Source of the DNA: Gracilimonas sp046602855
GTDB taxonomy: Bacteria; Bacteroidota; Rhodothermia; Balneolales; Balneolaceae
Assembly (NCBI RefSeq): GCF_046602855.1
Contig: NZ_JBKINJ010000001.1
Span: 2,046,001-2,110,000, forward strand
Direction of reading: 5' to 3'
DNA: 64,000 nt
In this document: one piece after another, positions 9,627 through 18,679 of the stretch
Layout: the number at the start of each line of letters is the position of its first letter
How positions within the stretch are numbered: position 1 is the first letter of the stretch
The notes under the pieces: generated by a model
Databases searched by the model: none
What the model was told of the DNA's origin: nothing
The model's input: the letters and a program-made list of their open reading frames with translations, nothing else
Position numbers and translations under genes: made by a program

Positions 9627-12600
9627 TTAAAATCCAATATTTATACCAAAGGAAATGGTTCTGGCCTGCGGTGCAGAATAGAAGTCATTACCAATGTTAA
9701 GGTTATTAGACAGATCATAGAGGTCAGTATTTACTTCCGGATCCCAGCCTTCATAATCGGTAAAGGTCAGAAGATTCACGCCGGTCATATACACTCTGAC
9801 ATCTCTCAGCTGTAATCTGGACAGCAGGTCCTGTGGCAGGGTATATCCTAAAGTTACAGATTTAAGTCTGAGGTAAGAACCGTCAGAAATATATCTGGAA
9901 GAGGGATTACTACCATTGGAACCAAACAAACGTGCTTCAGGAATATCAGTAATGTCACCCGGCTCTTGCCAGCGGTTAAGCTGATCTACGGTTTGATTAT
10001 CAAAGAAATCACCGTTGGCTGACTGATAACGTCCACCACCATTGTAGATATCATTACCGTATACAAATTGCAGCAACACTCCTAAATCGAAGTTTCTGTA
10101 ATTGAAGTTGTTTGTCAATCCACCAACAAAATCAGGATTTGGATTGCCGATCACAACATCATTAGCCGCTGAGTAATCGTTGGTAGTTCCGGCACTGTAA
10201 TCTTTGCCATCCGAAGTGTGTAAATAATAAAGTGCATCACCATTGTCAGGATCTACACCGGCATATTCTTTTCCGAACATCACGGCAATAGGCTCTCCTT
10301 CAATAGCACGATTTAAGAAACCTCCTGTTATAACCTGGCCACCTAAATTCGTAACCTTATTTTCATTGAAGGCTATATTAAAGTTGGTATTCCACCTGAA
10401 AGCACCTGTAGTATTCTGAGTATTGATCACAAACTCAAACCCTTTGTTTTCCAGTTCACCAACATTTCTCAGCTGTGAGGTATAACCTGTAGTTGCAGGC
10501 ACATTTACATTCAGCAGGAGATCATCGGTTTTCTTCACGTAGTAATCGATCTCACCACCGATCCTGTCACTGAAGAGAGCAAAATCAATACCAATGTTAT
10601 ACTGTGCGGTACGCTCCCATTTCAGATCCGGGTTAGGAGTCTGGGATGGCACTAATCCGGAGCTTCCGGCATAACCGGTTCCGCCGTAAAGTCCACGTGA
10701 AGGGAAGTTACCCACGTTAGAGTTTCCTGTGAGTCCGTAACTACCTCTCAGTTTCAGGAAACTAAGAGCATCCAAGTCACTCAGGAAGTCTTCTTCTGAC
10801 ATGATCCACCCGGCAGAAACTGCGGGGAAGAAACCATATCTGGAATTTTCACCGAAACGAGATGATCCATCCACTCGGGCACTACCTGATAACAAATATT
10901 TGTTACTGAATTTGTAATTCGTACGTGCAAAATAAGACAAGTACTTATATTCCGTTTCAGTCGTGTTACCACCGGTAATTTCAGCCGCACTGGCTAACTT
11001 TCTAAAACTATCCGTTGGGAAGTTTGTACCGGACACAAAAGTTTGATATCGGTCAGAACTTTCCACCGTCACACCGGCAACAGTGGTTAACTGGTGGTTA
11101 TCACTGAACTGCTCAGTCCAGGTCAGATAGTTATTCAAGGTGTAGTTTACCAGATTCACCCAGCGGGAATCTCCATAACCATTTGTATTTTCACCCGTAT
11201 TTGTATTACTGTCAGCAAAGTAATCTTCATTTTGGAAAAGCAGATCCAAACCGGCTTCACTTCTAAACTCCAGATTATCTAAGATCTCGTAGTTTGCATA
11301 TAGGTTACCAATGTTTCTGAACATTGTTTGGTTATTGTCCACACCCTGAACATGTCTCAGGAAGTTGTAGTACAAAGTATTTTCATTTGGAACATCACTA
11401 AAGCCAGCTAATTCTCCGTTCTCAAACTGTGGAGTATAAACAGGAGACAGCGGTGATTGAGCTATAGCCTGTAATGGGGTTGCAAAAGCATTATCATTGG
11501 CTACCCGAATATTTTCCGTTCTGGAAAGACCGAGGTTTATACCCACTTCAAACTTATCTGAAGCCGTGTGATCCAAATTCAATCTCGTATTCATACGGTT
11601 AAATTCGTTTCCGCGAACAATACCGATCTGATCACTGAATGCACCGGATACAAAGAAACGGGTCTTTTCAGTACCACCGCTTACCTGAACACCAAACTCA
11701 GTATTACTGGCATCCTGAAAAGATTCATCCTGCCAGTCCGTGTCGATCTGGCGAGTCTCCCAGTTTGTTCCCTGAGCAAAAAAGTCAAATACAGATTCAG
11801 CATAAGTAGTGAGATCACCAAATGGATAGCGTTCAGCAGCCTCAGTGAATAACTCGACATATTCATCGGCATTCAAGAATTCCACACGGTTGGTTTCTGT
11901 ACTGTAACCTCTTTCGTAGGAAACGTCAATACGGGTCTCACCGGCCTGACCTGATTTCGTCGTGATCAGGATCACCCCGTTCGCCCCACGTGAACCGTAA
12001 ATAGCGGCTGCTGAGGCATCCTTCAGGATATCTACAGATTCAATATCATCAATATTAAGACTGGCAAGAGGATTTGTATTTGCTCCTAGCGATTGACTTT
12101 CTGAGATCACCGGAATACCATCGATCACATAAAGAGGCTGACTACTTGCAGATATGGATGAGGTACCTCGAACACGGATATTGATACCCTGTCCAAGCTT
12201 ACCGTTACTTTTCTGAATAAATACACCCGAGGCTTTACCCTGTAGTGCAGATTCGAAACTGTTAACAGGTACAGCAGCCAGCTCTTCACTGTTAACACTG
12301 GCAATATTACCGGTCATATCCTCACGAACAATAGAACCAAAACCAACAACAACTACTTCATCCAATAGTTGAGTATCAGTTGCAAGTTCTATATCAATGG
12401 TTTGGCGACCATTTACAGGAACTTCCTGCCGAACAAAACCCACACCAGAAAATACAAGTGTACCGTTTTGAAATTCATCGCTTGTCAGTTCTAAGTCATA
12501 TTCACCGTCTAAATTGGTGGCAGTACCTTTATTGGTACCTTCAACCAAAACGGTAATACTTGGTAACGGTTCATTGTCTTCAGCAGAAACTACAACACCG

Positions 12601-12686
12601 GAAACTGTTTGTGCGTGTAGTGATCCAACTGAAACAAATAGCAGCAACATAAAGCAACTGCTAAGTTGTAGTAGCTTTTTCATCAT
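9627..12686 (-). CDS. SusC/RagA-family TonB-linked outer-membrane receptor
   Basis: This protein of about 1019 aa has a signal peptide (MMKKLLQLSSCFMLLLFVS, cleavage near HAQT), a CarboxypepD_reg-like domain (VSGVVVSAEDNEPLPSITV), a plug domain with the signature SQPLYVIDGIP and DVLKDASAAAIYGSRGANG, and a long beta-barrel ending in aromatic F. It imports ligands through the outer membrane using TonB energy. The frame extends to 12728, but the Met pair at 12686/12683 directly precedes a canonical signal peptide, so that start is preferred. Confidence 0.95.
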   Translation of the reverse strand: MMKKLLQLSSCFMLLLFVSVGSLHAQTVSGVVVSAEDNEPLPSITVLVEGTNKGTATNLDGEYDLELTSDEFQNGTLVFSGVGFVRQEVPVNGRQTIDIELATDTQLLDEVVVVGFGSIVREDMTGNIASVNSEELAAVPVNSFESALQGKASGVFIQKSNGKLGQGINIRVRGTSSISASSQPLYVIDGIPVISESQSLGANTNPLASLNIDDIESVDILKDASAAAIYGSRGANGVILITTKSGQAGETRIDVSYERGYSTETNRVEFLNADEYVELFTEAAERYPFGDLTTYAESVFDFFAQGTNWETRQIDTDWQDESFQDASNTEFGVQVSGGTEKTRFFVSGAFSDQIGIVRGNEFNRMNTRLNLDHTASDKFEVGINLGLSRTENIRVANDNAFATPLQAIAQSPLSPVYTPQFENGELAGFSDVPNENTLYYNFLRHVQGVDNNQTMFRNIGNLYANYEILDNLEFRSEAGLDLLFQNEDYFADSNTNTGENTNGYGDSRWVNLVNYTLNNYLTWTEQFSDNHQLTTVAGVTVESSDRYQTFVSGTNFPTDSFRKLASAAEITGGNTTETEYKYLSYFARTNYKFSNKYLLSGSARVDGSSRFGENSRYGFFPAVSAGWIMSEEDFLSDLDALSFLKLRGSYGLTGNSNVGNFPSRGLYGGTGYAGSSGLVPSQTPNPDLKWERTAQYNIGIDFALFSDRIGGEIDYYVKKTDDLLLNVNVPATTGYTSQLRNVGELENKGFEFVINTQNTTGAFRWNTNFNIAFNENKVTNLGGQVITGGFLNRAIEGEPIAVMFGKEYAGVDPDNGDALYYLHTSDGKDYSAGTTNDYSAANDVVIGNPNPDFVGGLTNNFNYRNFDLGVLLQFVYGNDIYNGGGRYQSANGDFFDNQTVDQLNRWQEPGDITDIPEARLFGSNGSNPSSRYISDGSYLRLKSVTLGYTLPQDLLSRLQLRDVRVYMTGVNLLTFTDYEGWDPEVNTDLYDLSNNLNIGNDFYSAPQARTISFGINIGF

Positions 12687-12827
12687 AACTATTGATTTGT
12701 TTGGGTTATTTTTAAGTACACTATACAATACTTTAATTTTTCACTAAATGAAACTGAAAAACTATGGCAAATTAGGTGTAAGCGCTTCTTTTAGAGTCTT
12801 TTTAACATTTCAGGTATTTAATATTCT

Positions 12828-13703
12828 CTATTTCAAATATTCAGTGAACCATCCTTCCGTCCAATCTAATACTTCGGCAAAGGGTTTTGGGAAGTCTTCA
12901 TCCTCAAATGGGTGTTCAGCTCCATAGGTATGTGTGCCATCGGCAACCAGTCGCAATTCTTTTTCTTTTGCCTCACAGGCAATATGCAATTGCTCTGAAT
13001 CGGTGTAGGGAACCGATTCGTCATCCCGCCCGTGAATAAACAAAGTCGGAATCCTAAGTTCTTTCACACGTTCCATAGCAATGACCCGCTCGGCATTATT
13101 TATGGAGTCTTCGAAAACAACCTTCCCAACTTTCATTTTTTGCCCGGTTCGGCTGTTTTCGATCTCAGTATATCCCTTTTCTTCCCAATCTTTTTTCATC
13201 TCGTCTGTCCAGCGATCACGATAATCAGCCGGAGCAGACCATGTAACCAGGCACTGAACCGGGTCATACTCAACGGCAGCAGCAATAGCCGTGTGGCCGC
13301 CACGGGAATGTCCAAGCAAACCTATCGCATCTGTATTCAGGTTAGAGTGATTATCTGAGATCTCTCCTTTTTGAAGAGCTTCGATCACCGTTCCGATATC
13401 ATCCAGATCCTGAGAAAATGTTTCCCTTTTAAAGAGTTCCATTTCCGTGAATTCCGTTTTATTCTCTCCGATACCATTCAATGAAAAATTCATGGCAACT
13501 ACTCCAAATCCTGCACGGGCCAGTTCTTCACAAACATCAGGAAATGGCCCCCAGTCTTTAAATCCCTTAAAGCCATGCAAAAAAATGATCACCGGAAAAC
13601 TCAGGTCATTTCTCGAGATCGGTGAATAAAGGTCATACCTGATAGGCAAGCCCTCTGTTGAAGGAACCTGACCGGATGAGATCGAAATACTGCTAACTTC
13701 CAT
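12828..13703 (-). CDS. Alpha/beta hydrolase (dienelactone-hydrolase-like)
   Basis: A hydrolase fold is recognisable from IIFLHGFKGFKDWG (oxyanion strand), the nucleophile elbow LLGHSRGGH with catalytic Ser, HGRDDESVPY (Asp loop) and ADGTHTYGAEHPF (His). The frame runs open to 13778 but there overlaps the stop of the upstream rluB-like gene. The Met at 13703 (MEVSSISI) gives a protein of about 291 aa and a 10-bp intergenic spacing, so it is chosen. It is probably co-transcribed with scpB and rluB. The substrate is unknown. Confidence 0.85.
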   Translation of the reverse strand: MEVSSISISSGQVPSTEGLPIRYDLYSPISRNDLSFPVIIFLHGFKGFKDWGPFPDVCEELARAGFGVVAMNFSLNGIGENKTEFTEMELFKRETFSQDLDDIGTVIEALQKGEISDNHSNLNTDAIGLLGHSRGGHTAIAAAVEYDPVQCLVTWSAPADYRDRWTDEMKKDWEEKGYTEIENSRTGQKMKVGKVVFEDSINNAERVIAMERVKELRIPTLFIHGRDDESVPYTDSEQLHIACEAKEKELRLVADGTHTYGAEHPFEDEDFPKPFAEVLDWTEGWFTEYLK

Positions 13704-13713
13704 AAATATTAAT

Positions 13714-14538
13714 TTATTTTTTCTTATTAAAATCCAAGGTGTCCAGTTTAACCAATTTTCTGAGGTTATTAATTTCATTCTGTCTCAGAAACCTCCAGCG
13801 ACCCATGGGTACATCCTTCAATGTTAAGCCGGCATATTCTATTCTCTTTAACTTGGTAACGACTGTCCCGTGAAATTCCACCATTCTCCGGATCAAGCGA
13901 TTCCTTCCTTCAAAAACGGACATCTCAAAAGTATTCGGGTCGTCCATGAACTGCGTGATGTTATAGCCTTTGGCCACTCCATCTTCCAGTTCAATTCCAT
14001 TCAAATAAGCCTCAAGCTGAGCTTCAGACAGTGGTCTATCAGTGGTGATCAGATATGTTTTTCGGACACTGTAACTTGGGTGCATCAGCCTGTGAGCAAG
14101 ATCTCCGTCGTTAGTTAAAACCAACAAGCCGGTAGTATTTCTATCCAGCCGGCCAACAGGATACACACGATATCCGGTGGCATCCTCGATCTGATCCATT
14201 ACTGTTGTGCGGTCTTTTTCATCGTCGGTAGTGGTGATCACATCCTTGGATTTATGCAACAGCAGATACACAAAGGGTTCAAGACTGAGATTCTGTCCAT
14301 CTACTACAACGGAATCTTTTCGGCGCACCTTGGTGCCTAATTCAGTAGTCACCTGACCGTTGATCATTACCTTACCGGCTGAGATGTACTCATCAGCTTC
14401 TCTTCTTGAACAGAATCCGGCATGTGCAATAAACTTGTTCAACCGGATCTTCTCATCCTGTGAGTAGTTTTGATCTACTGTTTGTGCTTTCTTATTATCT
14501 GCTTTGTTCTTGTGCTTTCTCTTTCCGTCTTTACTCAT
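13714..14538 (-). CDS. rluB: 23S rRNA pseudouridine synthase, RluB/RsuA family
   Basis: The 274-aa protein has a basic N-terminal tail, then an S4 RNA-binding domain (LNKFIAHAGFCSRREADEYI), then the RsuA/RluB catalytic domain with GRLDRNTTGLLVLTNDGDL, whose Asp is the catalytic residue, and the closing RLIRRMVE segment. These enzymes isomerise one uridine of large or small subunit rRNA to pseudouridine. It overlaps the end of scpB by 4 nt, the usual translational coupling for scpB-rluB. RluB versus RsuA is decided mainly by this context. Confidence 0.9.
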   Translation of the reverse strand: MSKDGKRKHKNKADNKKAQTVDQNYSQDEKIRLNKFIAHAGFCSRREADEYISAGKVMINGQVTTELGTKVRRKDSVVVDGQNLSLEPFVYLLLHKSKDVITTTDDEKDRTTVMDQIEDATGYRVYPVGRLDRNTTGLLVLTNDGDLAHRLMHPSYSVRKTYLITTDRPLSEAQLEAYLNGIELEDGVAKGYNITQFMDDPNTFEMSVFEGRNRLIRRMVEFHGTVVTKLKRIEYAGLTLKDVPMGRWRFLRQNEINNLRKLVKLDTLDFNKKK

Positions 14539-15329
14539 TCTTCCTCGTTGGCGTCACTTTCATTATTCTTATTAACTTCTTCATCGGGCTCATCCGACAC
14601 TTTATCATTGCCTTCTTTTTGAACCGATCCTTCATCCTCTTGTTTCTCTTCAAGCATTTCTTCAACAATTCCTTGCAGGGGATGGGAGTCTTCCTCATCC
14701 ATTTCATCGATCATTAACTGCCTTTCCATTAACAACTGACGGTGTTCCGCCATGTCATCATCCTTCAGTATCTCGTCTATCTCACGGGGTTTTGGTAGTT
14801 CGTCTACTGAATTGATCCCAAAATGCCTCAGAAAATGCTTGGTGGTTCTATAGAGCAGTGGTTTCCCGGGGCTGTCTGCCCTTCCCGATACCTCGATCAG
14901 GGCTTTTTCCATGAGCTGCCGCAGTATGTAACCGGAATCAACTCCTCTGATCTGATCCACTTCCGGCTTGGTGATAGGTTGACGGTAAGCCACAATAGCC
15001 AGAGATTCGATGGCAGACTGAGATAACTTGCGATAGGCATTTTCGTGCTGAAAGATACTGAGCCAGTAGTGATACTTTTGTTCGGTCACAAAGGTGTATC
15101 CCCCTCCCAGCTTCTGAATCCGGAAACTCAGCTGGTTTTCATCATATCTCTCATTCAGTTTATCTACAAATTCCGAAACAGTTTCTTCCGTGATCTCGAT
15201 CTGTTCTTCATTTTCGACAATGATCTCACGGATCTTGGATCCGTTAATGGGTTCGTCACTTGCAAATATCAGTGCCTCAATAACTGACGATAAACGGGTT
15301 CCGTCAATAAATTCATAGTCATTCTTCAT
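14535..15329 (-). CDS. scpB: Segregation and condensation protein B
   Basis: The 264-aa protein has the two winged-helix domains of ScpB: SSVIEALIFASDEPI at the N terminus and QSAIESLAIVAYRQPITKPEVDQIRGVDS with RQLMEKALIEVSGRADSPGKPLLY. It is followed by a long acidic, low-complexity tail (from about residue 190). ScpB pairs with ScpA and SMC in chromosome condensation. scpA is not in this window. The gene leads the scpB-rluB-hydrolase operon. Confidence 0.95.
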   Translation of the reverse strand: MKNDYEFIDGTRLSSVIEALIFASDEPINGSKIREIIVENEEQIEITEETVSEFVDKLNERYDENQLSFRIQKLGGGYTFVTEQKYHYWLSIFQHENAYRKLSQSAIESLAIVAYRQPITKPEVDQIRGVDSGYILRQLMEKALIEVSGRADSPGKPLLYRTTKHFLRHFGINSVDELPKPREIDEILKDDDMAEHRQLLMERQLMIDEMDEEDSHPLQGIVEEMLEEKQEDEGSVQKEGNDKVSDEPDEEVNKNNESDANEEE

Positions 15330-15458
15330 TATGAAGTATCAAAAATTGTTCAAAGGTTTTATCACTAAAATCAGTCTATAAACATACACAAAGTGTAAGC
15401 CACCCGACAAAAATATTTTATGATTTTAATACAGTGAAGCTCATGACTGATTTCAAGG

Positions 15459-16622
15459 CTAACGTTTGTAGCAGATAAGAGTATAAGGACTTTGCTTGAT
15501 GACCCTGTATCCCATTAGGTGAAAGACCTCTTTCACAAAGAATCTGGCAACTTTAAGATCAACAGTATAGACCCTTTTACCTTCTTTCTGAACACCAGGC
15601 AGGAAGTGCAGGTAATTATTTATAAAAGAGTCCCGTAATTTAGAAGATAATTCAAGCCAGAACGCAGATCTTCCCCTTAGAATAAAAAAGCCATCATTTC
15701 CTTTGGTCTGATACAACGGCATAAAGATCAAACCACTTTGGGGAGCATAGACAGGTTCACCTTCATCATAAGCCAATAGATCTCCTTTATAAATAGAATC
15801 AAAATTCATGAATCCTTTTTTCATTTTAAACCGGGAAGCATCATCCACATAATGGTGATAGCTGATCTCATAATAGCTGTCTTCTATATCCGGGTTTCCC
15901 TTCATCATTTTCTCATAATAATGGATCTCCCTCGCCTTTAATGTATAAAACTGTAAGTGATGCAGATATAACCACAGAAATGCTTCGGTCCTATCAAGAG
16001 AACTTTTTGCTTCATGCTTACCTGCCTCAAATCCAATAGCCGGATAACCAAGATCATTAATGTAACTCAAAAGAGTACCATGGATGGTTTCTTCTATTCC
16101 TAATATTTGCGGAACCGGGAAGTAACTCGCACTTTTTCGGTTTTCAAGAGTATCATTAAATAAGATAAAGGCACAGCTTTCAGCTGATGTAGTATGCAGA
16201 TCGATAAAAGTAAGTTCCTGGGTCACAAAACGGTGTTCGTTAACAATTTCAGTAAGAACATCGAACAATTCCTGTGCTTCACTCCATTCTGAAGAAACAT
16301 CATCGTTTTCTTTAAACTCGCCTTCTGAAACTTCATTCCAGATACGGTTCAGGTCCCGATCAAGAAATCGTACACCTTTTCTTATTGCTTTAAGGTTACC
16401 GCTGATCATGTACACGGATCCCTTAAGCTTATCTGTGGTTTTGGAAAGTGATGTGGCTAATCTCCTTGAAGCATACAAACCGGCCAGCTCATTGCCATGA
16501 ATCGCAGAAAAAATTACAACAACCGGACCGGTATCTTTTTTGTGGCTCCATATGACCCGGTCAACTTGTTCCATGTCAAATGTTTCATCTTCATTCTTTG
16601 CTAAAATTGTCTCTTCCTGCAA
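15459..16622 (-). CDS. Succinylglutamate desuccinylase/aspartoacylase-family zinc carboxypeptidase-like protein
   Basis: The 387-aa protein has the AstE/AspA zinc-site pattern: AIHGNELAGLYASRRL (His and Glu ligands), FLDRDLNRIWNE, and IDLHTTSAES containing the second His. The C-terminal half contains GEPVYAPQSGLIFMPLYQ, the beta-barrel domain seen in many AstE-like proteins. The start lies 5 nt after the stop of the GCS2-CBS gene, so the two are one operon. Acting on an amide or gamma-glutamyl type substrate made by its partner is plausible but not shown. Confidence 0.85.
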   Translation of the reverse strand: MQEETILAKNEDETFDMEQVDRVIWSHKKDTGPVVVIFSAIHGNELAGLYASRRLATSLSKTTDKLKGSVYMISGNLKAIRKGVRFLDRDLNRIWNEVSEGEFKENDDVSSEWSEAQELFDVLTEIVNEHRFVTQELTFIDLHTTSAESCAFILFNDTLENRKSASYFPVPQILGIEETIHGTLLSYINDLGYPAIGFEAGKHEAKSSLDRTEAFLWLYLHHLQFYTLKAREIHYYEKMMKGNPDIEDSYYEISYHHYVDDASRFKMKKGFMNFDSIYKGDLLAYDEGEPVYAPQSGLIFMPLYQTKGNDGFFILRGRSAFWLELSSKLRDSFINNYLHFLPGVQKEGKRVYTVDLKVARFFVKEVFHLMGYRVIKQSPYTLICYKR

Positions 16623-16627
16623 TGCTT

Positions 16628-18550
16628 TTATTCTGTTTTATTTTCCAAAGTTTTCAGCAACCGGATAGTGATATTCATAAAATTGCCTTCCGTAATAATA
16701 CCAACTAATCTGCTGTTCTTAACAACCGGTAAACACCCTATCTCCTGATCTTTCATAATTGCCATGGCCTCCATGATTGAGGCTTCAGGATGAATGGTAA
16801 TGGGGTTCTGGATCATGACATCTGACACCGTTTTCGAGCCGGTATCGTTTACTTTTTCTTCTGTTTTTGAATATTCCCGGAGTAACTGGCGCATTGTGAT
16901 CAACCCAATAAGGTGTTTTTGATCATCCTCAACCGGTAAGTATCGGATCTTTCGCCAATCCAGAAGATTCGCTACAAACTCAAGTATATCATCTTTTCGA
17001 ACGGTGAAAAGATCGGTGGTCATAAATTCCTCTACCATCAGTTTAGATGGTTTCCAATGCTCCAGGTCTTCCACACGGGCCAAGCCCCATTTGTGAACCG
17101 GTTCTCCTTTATTCTGATTCTTGATCATTGCATTGGCTATGGCAGATAATGCCTGTTCCTTATTCCCTTCTTTGAGCAGCTTACCGTACGATTTAACCAT
17201 CCAGTACGATCCGGTCTGAGCAGCGTCGGCCCGATCCTCAATAATGCTCAGATAGGTGTCAATATCAGAGGTGTCTATGTTCGCCTTTTTAAGTCCATTT
17301 CGGGCAATGGGTAACAACTCATCTTTGATCAGGTCAACGGCTGTAATCTTCCGATCTTTCGTCCATACAAATTTTGTATCCAGCCCCATTTTTGATGCCG
17401 CAAAAAAGTTCATGCGGGCATTGTCAAAATCCATCTCCTGAGTAATATCAGGATACTCATCCTCAAAGCCATTCAACAAACCTAACCAGAATGCAGCGTT
17501 TGCAACCTCATCTACAACGGTGGGTCCAGACGGCAGAACACGGTTCTCTATTCTAAGGTGCGGTTTTCCATTACTGATACCATAACAAGGTCGGTTCCAC
17601 CTGTAAACTGATGAATTATGAACTTTTAGTGCCATCAACTCAGGTGTTTTACCCTCTTCCATAAGTTTTTCAACTTCTTCTTCGATCTCAGCACTTAGCA
17701 TAACCCGATATCTGGAGATGTCTTCTTTATATATATCGAGGATACTGTTCTCAAGCCATTGGTTACCGAAGGTCACCCTGGGACTCGAATCCCGCAAGTG
17801 TTCTCCAACCTGCCTTGTATCGATAGATTGATGGAAAAGAGCCACTCTTGTTTCTGCCCAAAGTCGTTTTCCAAACAGGATCGGAGAGTTGACTGCCGCC
17901 GCAAGAACCGGAGCCGTAACAGCCTGTGCAATGTTATAGCGATTCACAAATTCAGATGGTTTTACCTGTAAATGGACCTGAAACCCGGTATTGCAGGCCT
18001 CAAGCAAAGGGGAATCAAACTTCATAAGCAGCTCATCCATCCCTTGTATACGAAGCTCAAACTCTTTTCCTCTTAGTTTGTTGATGGCCTCACAAAGAGC
18101 TTCATACCTCTGAAGCGGAGTCAGATTCTCAATGTCCAGATCCATTTTACGGATGGTTGGCAGAATGCCCGTCAGTAAAATATCCCCACCCATTTCGCGT
18201 ACGGTCTTTCGAACATGATCAACTTCTTTATGCAGGCTATTTTCCATCTGAGACAAGCAGTCGCCGCGAAACTCCAGTGGATCCATGTTGATCTCCAGAT
18301 TAAAAAGGGCAAACTCAGTGGTATAATTACCCTCTCCCAATGCATCCAGAACTTCCATAGACTTTGGAAATACCTTTCCGTGAGCATCCACCATGCACAG
18401 TTCCTGTTCGGCCCCGATCCTAAGGACATCCGTTTCGAACCAGTTTTCATCATGCATTTTTTGTAATGCACGCAGATCTCGAAGCACATGCTTCATGAAG
18501 GTCTGCATCTCTTCATTATTGTCAGCAAGCTTAACGCGCTCTTCTCCCAT
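16628..18550 (-). CDS. Glutamate-cysteine ligase family (GCS2/YbdK-like) protein fused to two CBS domains
   Basis: Residues about 25-420 match GCS2-type carboxylate-amine ligases (VLRIGAEQELCMVD, CNTGFQVHLQV, PRVTFGNQWLENSI, ENRVLPSGPTVVDEVANAAFW). Residues about 500-630 hold two CBS motifs (VEEFMTTDLFTVRKDD with RYLPVEDDQKHLIGLITM, and VSDVMIQNPITIHPEA with CLPVVKNSRLVGIITE). The ligase half would join an amine to a glutamate gamma-carboxyl using ATP. The CBS pair typically binds adenine nucleotides and could sense energy charge. It is co-transcribed with the aspartoacylase-like gene. Confidence 0.85.
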   Translation of the reverse strand: MGEERVKLADNNEEMQTFMKHVLRDLRALQKMHDENWFETDVLRIGAEQELCMVDAHGKVFPKSMEVLDALGEGNYTTEFALFNLEINMDPLEFRGDCLSQMENSLHKEVDHVRKTVREMGGDILLTGILPTIRKMDLDIENLTPLQRYEALCEAINKLRGKEFELRIQGMDELLMKFDSPLLEACNTGFQVHLQVKPSEFVNRYNIAQAVTAPVLAAAVNSPILFGKRLWAETRVALFHQSIDTRQVGEHLRDSSPRVTFGNQWLENSILDIYKEDISRYRVMLSAEIEEEVEKLMEEGKTPELMALKVHNSSVYRWNRPCYGISNGKPHLRIENRVLPSGPTVVDEVANAAFWLGLLNGFEDEYPDITQEMDFDNARMNFFAASKMGLDTKFVWTKDRKITAVDLIKDELLPIARNGLKKANIDTSDIDTYLSIIEDRADAAQTGSYWMVKSYGKLLKEGNKEQALSAIANAMIKNQNKGEPVHKWGLARVEDLEHWKPSKLMVEEFMTTDLFTVRKDDILEFVANLLDWRKIRYLPVEDDQKHLIGLITMRQLLREYSKTEEKVNDTGSKTVSDVMIQNPITIHPEASIMEAMAIMKDQEIGCLPVVKNSRLVGIITEGNFMNITIRLLKTLENKTE

Positions 18551-18679
18551 TTTCTGATAAATTTAAGTGGTGTAGAACTACCCCCTTAAATACCAACTTT
18601 GGCGGGGTATTTGCAAATTTTTTAGACGAGTTATTTATCCAGCGGTTTAACCTATTTCAGTTACGCAATATTATGCCAT

